NCBI GenBank assembly: GCA_900540865.1
Contig: UQHH01000074.1
Location: forward strand, 1-7,411
DNA length: 7,411 nucleotides
Direction of reading: 5' to 3'
From: an uncultured Oscillospiraceae bacterium
Lineage (GTDB): Bacteria > Bacillota > Clostridia > Oscillospirales > Acutalibacteraceae
The notes below the pieces were generated by a model. That model had not been told where the DNA came from and searched no databases. It worked only from the letters and a program-made list of their open reading frames with translations. A program made the translations under genes and the position numbers. Positions 5,931-7,411 of this stretch are shown here, piece by piece (within the stretch, counting starts at the first letter, position 1; each line of letters begins with the position of its first letter).

Positions 5931-6422
5931 GTGGAATTGTTTTGTGCAGACAATTCTATGGAAGAAATCATAGAAAAATATTCCGACATGGTTTTGCGGC
6001 TTGCCCTGAACCAGACCCGGAACAGGGCAAACGCAGACGATATTTATCAGGAAGTTTTCCTTCGGCTGATTAAAAACACTGATAAAATAAAAAATGAAGA
6101 CCATCTCAAAGCATGGCTGATACGTGTGACAATCAACTGTTCGCGCACCATGCTCAGCAGTTATTGGAATAAAAATGTTATTTCGCTAAAAGAGGCGGCC
6201 TCGCTCGAAGCATATCCTTTTGAGGAGGATTTCGTATACAATGCGGTATTGAAACTCCCCATAAAATACAGGACTGTGGTACACCTGTACTATTTTGAGG
6301 GTTATTCCGTTAAGGAAACCGCCCAAATCATGCGGCAAAGCGAGTCTGCAACAAAAACGCAGCTCAAACGGGCGAGGGACCGCCTCAGGCCTCTCTTGGA
6401 AAAGGAGGGATTGCATGTTTGA
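5931..6422 (+). CDS. ECF-type RNA polymerase sigma factor (sigma-70 family)
   Basis: A 163-residue sigma factor with only the two domains of ECF sigmas. Region 2 (about 11-80) includes NADDIYQEVFLRL (34-46), which fits the core-polymerase-binding helix, and HLKAWLIRVTINCSR (58-72), which fits the -10-recognising part. Region 4 (about 101-156) has LPIKYRTVVHLYYFEGYSVKE and the HTH AQIMRQSESATKTQLKRARDR, which would read the -35. No extra C-terminal domain is present. It should redirect RNA polymerase to a small regulon once released from its partner. The start is taken as GTG 5931, preceded by the purine run AAGAAGGGGGTAGG (5911-5924); an internal ATG at 5958 also gives a plausible sigma N-terminus but has a poorer ribosome site. 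The last 8 bases overlap the next gene, implying translational coupling with a membrane partner. Confidence 0.92.
   Translation: MELFCADNSMEEIIEKYSDMVLRLALNQTRNRANADDIYQEVFLRLIKNTDKIKNEDHLKAWLIRVTINCSRTMLSSYWNKNVISLKEAASLEAYPFEEDFVYNAVLKLPIKYRTVVHLYYFEGYSVKETAQIMRQSESATKTQLKRARDRLRPLLEKEGLHV
6401..6408 (+). promoter_or_regulatory. RBS of the downstream membrane protein, inside the sigma gene
   Basis: AAAGGAGG lies 6 bases before ATG 6415. It sits within the final codons of the sigma gene and marks the true start of the overlapping partner, excluding a longer reading from an ATG at 6295. Confidence 0.85.
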
Positions 6423-7110
6423 AAAACATTACCGGAAGGCAAACAACGCAATCAACGCCTCAAAAAAGCAAAAGGAAGATTTGATAAAAATAATCTATTC
6501 CGGTGAAAAAAGAACTTTTTGGGGCCTTCCCCGCAGAGCCGTATATACTACGGCAGCCTGCCTGGTTATTGTATTAATTGCAGCCTTTCTTATTCCTCAA
6601 ATCCCAAAGCAAACGCTTCCAACAGGCAATCAAAAGCCAATTGGAGGCACTTCCCAGCAGGAGACGGAACCCGAAAGCTATCCGGAGCTCCCAACCGGCG
6701 CAACCGACCCCACGGAGCCGCCCCAAAGTGAACAGACGCCTATACCCAATCCACCCCCAGGAAAAGTGGAAACTTCAGGAGAAACGGATGCGGCTACCAA
6801 TGCAGGCGGAGCTTTTGAACGGCCGACAAACTCAGGCGCTGAGCCTCCTACCCAAAACCCCGGGCCGCCGCCTACCAGTCCGCGGCCTTCCACTGACCCG
6901 CCGCAACCGCCCCCAACTAATCCCGGCCCGGAGCCTGAACCAACCGGCCCATGGGAACCTCCGACCCAGCCGACGGATTCCGAAACAGAGTACCCAACCG
7001 ACGCCCCGCCGCCTACAGACCCGACAGAACCAAGTATGCCGACCGACCCAACCATTCCGACTGAGCCGGCTACCGAGGCGGCCGCCTGCCCGACCAAGCT
7101 GCCCCTGTAA
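6415..7110 (+). CDS. Single-pass membrane protein with Pro/Thr-rich outer tail, likely anti-sigma factor
   Basis: A 231-residue protein in three parts. Residues 1-41 form a charged cytoplasmic segment (YRKANNAINASKKQKEDLIKII), resembling short sigma-binding stretches of clostridial anti-sigma proteins; it lacks the zinc-finger H-x3-C-x2-C motif. Residues 42-60 are one hydrophobic membrane helix preceded by RR, favouring N-inside topology. Residues 61-231 would lie outside the membrane and are low complexity, with 49 prolines in 171 residues plus many Thr, Glu and Asp and repeated P-T-x-P and T-D-P units. No globular sensor, lipoprotein or LPXTG signal is visible. The gene overlaps the ECF sigma gene by 8 bases with its own strong RBS, the usual sigma/anti-sigma arrangement. 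The inferred role is to hold the sigma factor at the membrane and release it on an envelope signal. The function rests on context and topology, not on a recognised domain. Confidence 0.75.
   Translation: MFEKHYRKANNAINASKKQKEDLIKIIYSGEKRTFWGLPRRAVYTTAACLVIVLIAAFLIPQIPKQTLPTGNQKPIGGTSQQETEPESYPELPTGATDPTEPPQSEQTPIPNPPPGKVETSGETDAATNAGGAFERPTNSGAEPPTQNPGPPPTSPRPSTDPPQPPPTNPGPEPEPTGPWEPPTQPTDSETEYPTDAPPPTDPTEPSMPTDPTIPTEPATEAAACPTKLPL
6685..7077 (+). repeat. Degenerate Pro/Thr-coding repeat
   Basis: The DNA consists largely of degenerate CCN/ACN/GAN codon runs encoding P-T-D-P, P-T-E-P and P-P-T-x-P units; the array is densest from about 6990 to 7075. It explains the long open frames on the opposite strand (Gly/Val/Ser-rich) and is a likely site of length variation between strains. 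Confidence 0.6.
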
Positions 7111-7203
7111 ATAAAACGGCAATACTATTGATTGAAAAGCTATATTTGCCACGTAGAAAAAATTTGTAAAGACCTTATAATCTTTCTGCATACATATGGC
7201 ATT

Positions 7204-7237
7204 AAAAGGAGCGTGTACTTATATACACGCTCCTTTT
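7204..7237 (+). terminator. Intrinsic terminator after the sigma/anti-sigma operon
   Basis: A perfect 14-bp stem (AAAAGGAGCGTGTA, 7204-7217, with its complement at 7224-7237) and a 6-base loop lie about 90 bases after the stop at 7110. The T run is only the four bases of the stem end, so it may be leaky; its symmetry would let it act in both directions. Confidence 0.75.
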
Positions 7238-7309
7238 ACGCAAATATGTTACCCTTTGGCATTTCTCATCTATCGCGGAGCATCATATTCACATCCATTG
7301 GGAATTTTA

Positions 7310-7338
7310 TTGACAATCGAGCCGCCTTTTGCTATAAT
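7310..7338 (+). promoter_or_regulatory. Consensus SigA promoter of the tRNA gene
   Basis: TTGACA (7310-7315) and TATAAT (7333-7338) match the vegetative consensus at all 12 positions with a 17-base spacer. Transcription should start near 7345, shortly before the tRNA at 7363, as expected for a highly expressed stable RNA transcript that may continue past the window. Confidence 0.92.
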
Positions 7339-7362
7339 ATTTTGGCGTTCTTAATACAGCGG

Positions 7363-7411
7363 GGGCCATTAGCTCAGTTGGTTAGAGCAACCGGCTCATA
7401 ACCGGTCGGTC
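7363..7411 (+). tRNA. CAU-anticodon tRNA, 3' end cut off by the window (Met elongator or Ile2)
   Basis: The 5' acceptor strand GGGCCAT (7363-7369), T8 A9, D-stem GCTC/GAGC (7372-7375 and 7385-7388) with loop AGTTGGTTA, and anticodon stem ACCGG/CCGGT (7390-7394 and 7402-7406) around CTCATAA are all canonical; the anticodon is CAT at 7397-7399. The window ends in the variable region, so the T arm and 3' acceptor are missing. G1 and the overall shape argue against the initiator. C4 and C5 in the acceptor are features of tRNA-Ile2, which is read as isoleucine after lysidine modification by TilS, so automatic labelling as Met may be wrong. Confidence 0.93.

Noticed and set aside
6295..6414. Upstream extension of the anti-sigma candidate from ATG 6295
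   Set aside because: It would overlap the sigma gene's region 4 by about 120 bases without a ribosome site, whereas ATG 6415 has AAAGGAGG at ideal spacing.
6678..7097. Gly/Val/Ser-rich open frame (139 codons) on the minus strand
   Set aside because: It is the complement of the Pro/Thr codon repeat; its apparent repetitiveness comes from that coding sequence, and no RBS is present.
7070..7165. Frameshift near the end of the Pro-rich protein hiding a longer C-terminus
   Set aside because: The other frames past 7080 continue for only a short distance and show no recognisable domain, so a simple frameshift loss is not supported by this sequence alone.

Overview
The window looks like a chromosomal segment from a mesophilic, Gram-positive anaerobe of the Clostridia, most likely an Oscillospirales/Ruminococcaceae gut bacterium. 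The reasons are strong Bacillus/Clostridium-type ribosome binding sites (AAAGGAGG), intrinsic hairpin terminators, a consensus SigA-type promoter, an AmyE-type secreted amylase with a C-terminal type I dockerin of the 'IQKYIA' style common in Ruminococcus, and a clostridial-style Na/Pi symporter with a PhoU tail. The taxonomic call is inference; no rRNA or marker gene is present.

Layout. (1) 1-750: an AT-rich, two-gene operon of small XRE-family DNA-binding proteins, each 102 aa, closed by a clean hairpin terminator. (2) 774-2984, minus strand: a secreted GH13_28 alpha-amylase with an Ig-like module, a CBM26-like starch-binding module and a dockerin. It has its own promoter and a very strong RBS that sets a GTG start. 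(3) 3224-3799: mntP, a manganese efflux pump, divergent from the amylase. (4) 3850-5598, minus strand: a Na/Pi-cotransporter-family protein with a PhoU-like tail, convergent with mntP. The two genes meet in a 58-bp perfect palindrome that contains both stop codons and acts as a shared bidirectional terminator. (5) 5599-5930: a regulatory intergenic region, with PhoP-box-like hexamers upstream of the transporter and a promoter candidate toward the next operon. (6) 5931-7110: an ECF-type sigma factor translationally coupled to a single-pass membrane protein with a long Pro/Thr-rich outer tail, the likely anti-sigma partner. (7) 7204-7411: a terminator, a consensus promoter and the 5' two thirds of a CAU-anticodon tRNA cut by the window end.

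The genes look like independent housekeeping or niche functions rather than one pathway: starch breakdown outside the cell (perhaps in an amylosome-like complex), metal and phosphate homeostasis, and an envelope-linked sigma/anti-sigma switch. I see no mobile element, CRISPR array or clear new system. The points most worth following are the dockerin-bearing amylase, the perfect palindrome terminator, the phased hexamers upstream of the phosphate transporter, the sensor-less Pro-rich anti-sigma candidate, and the probable tRNA-Ile2 identity of the terminal CAU tRNA.
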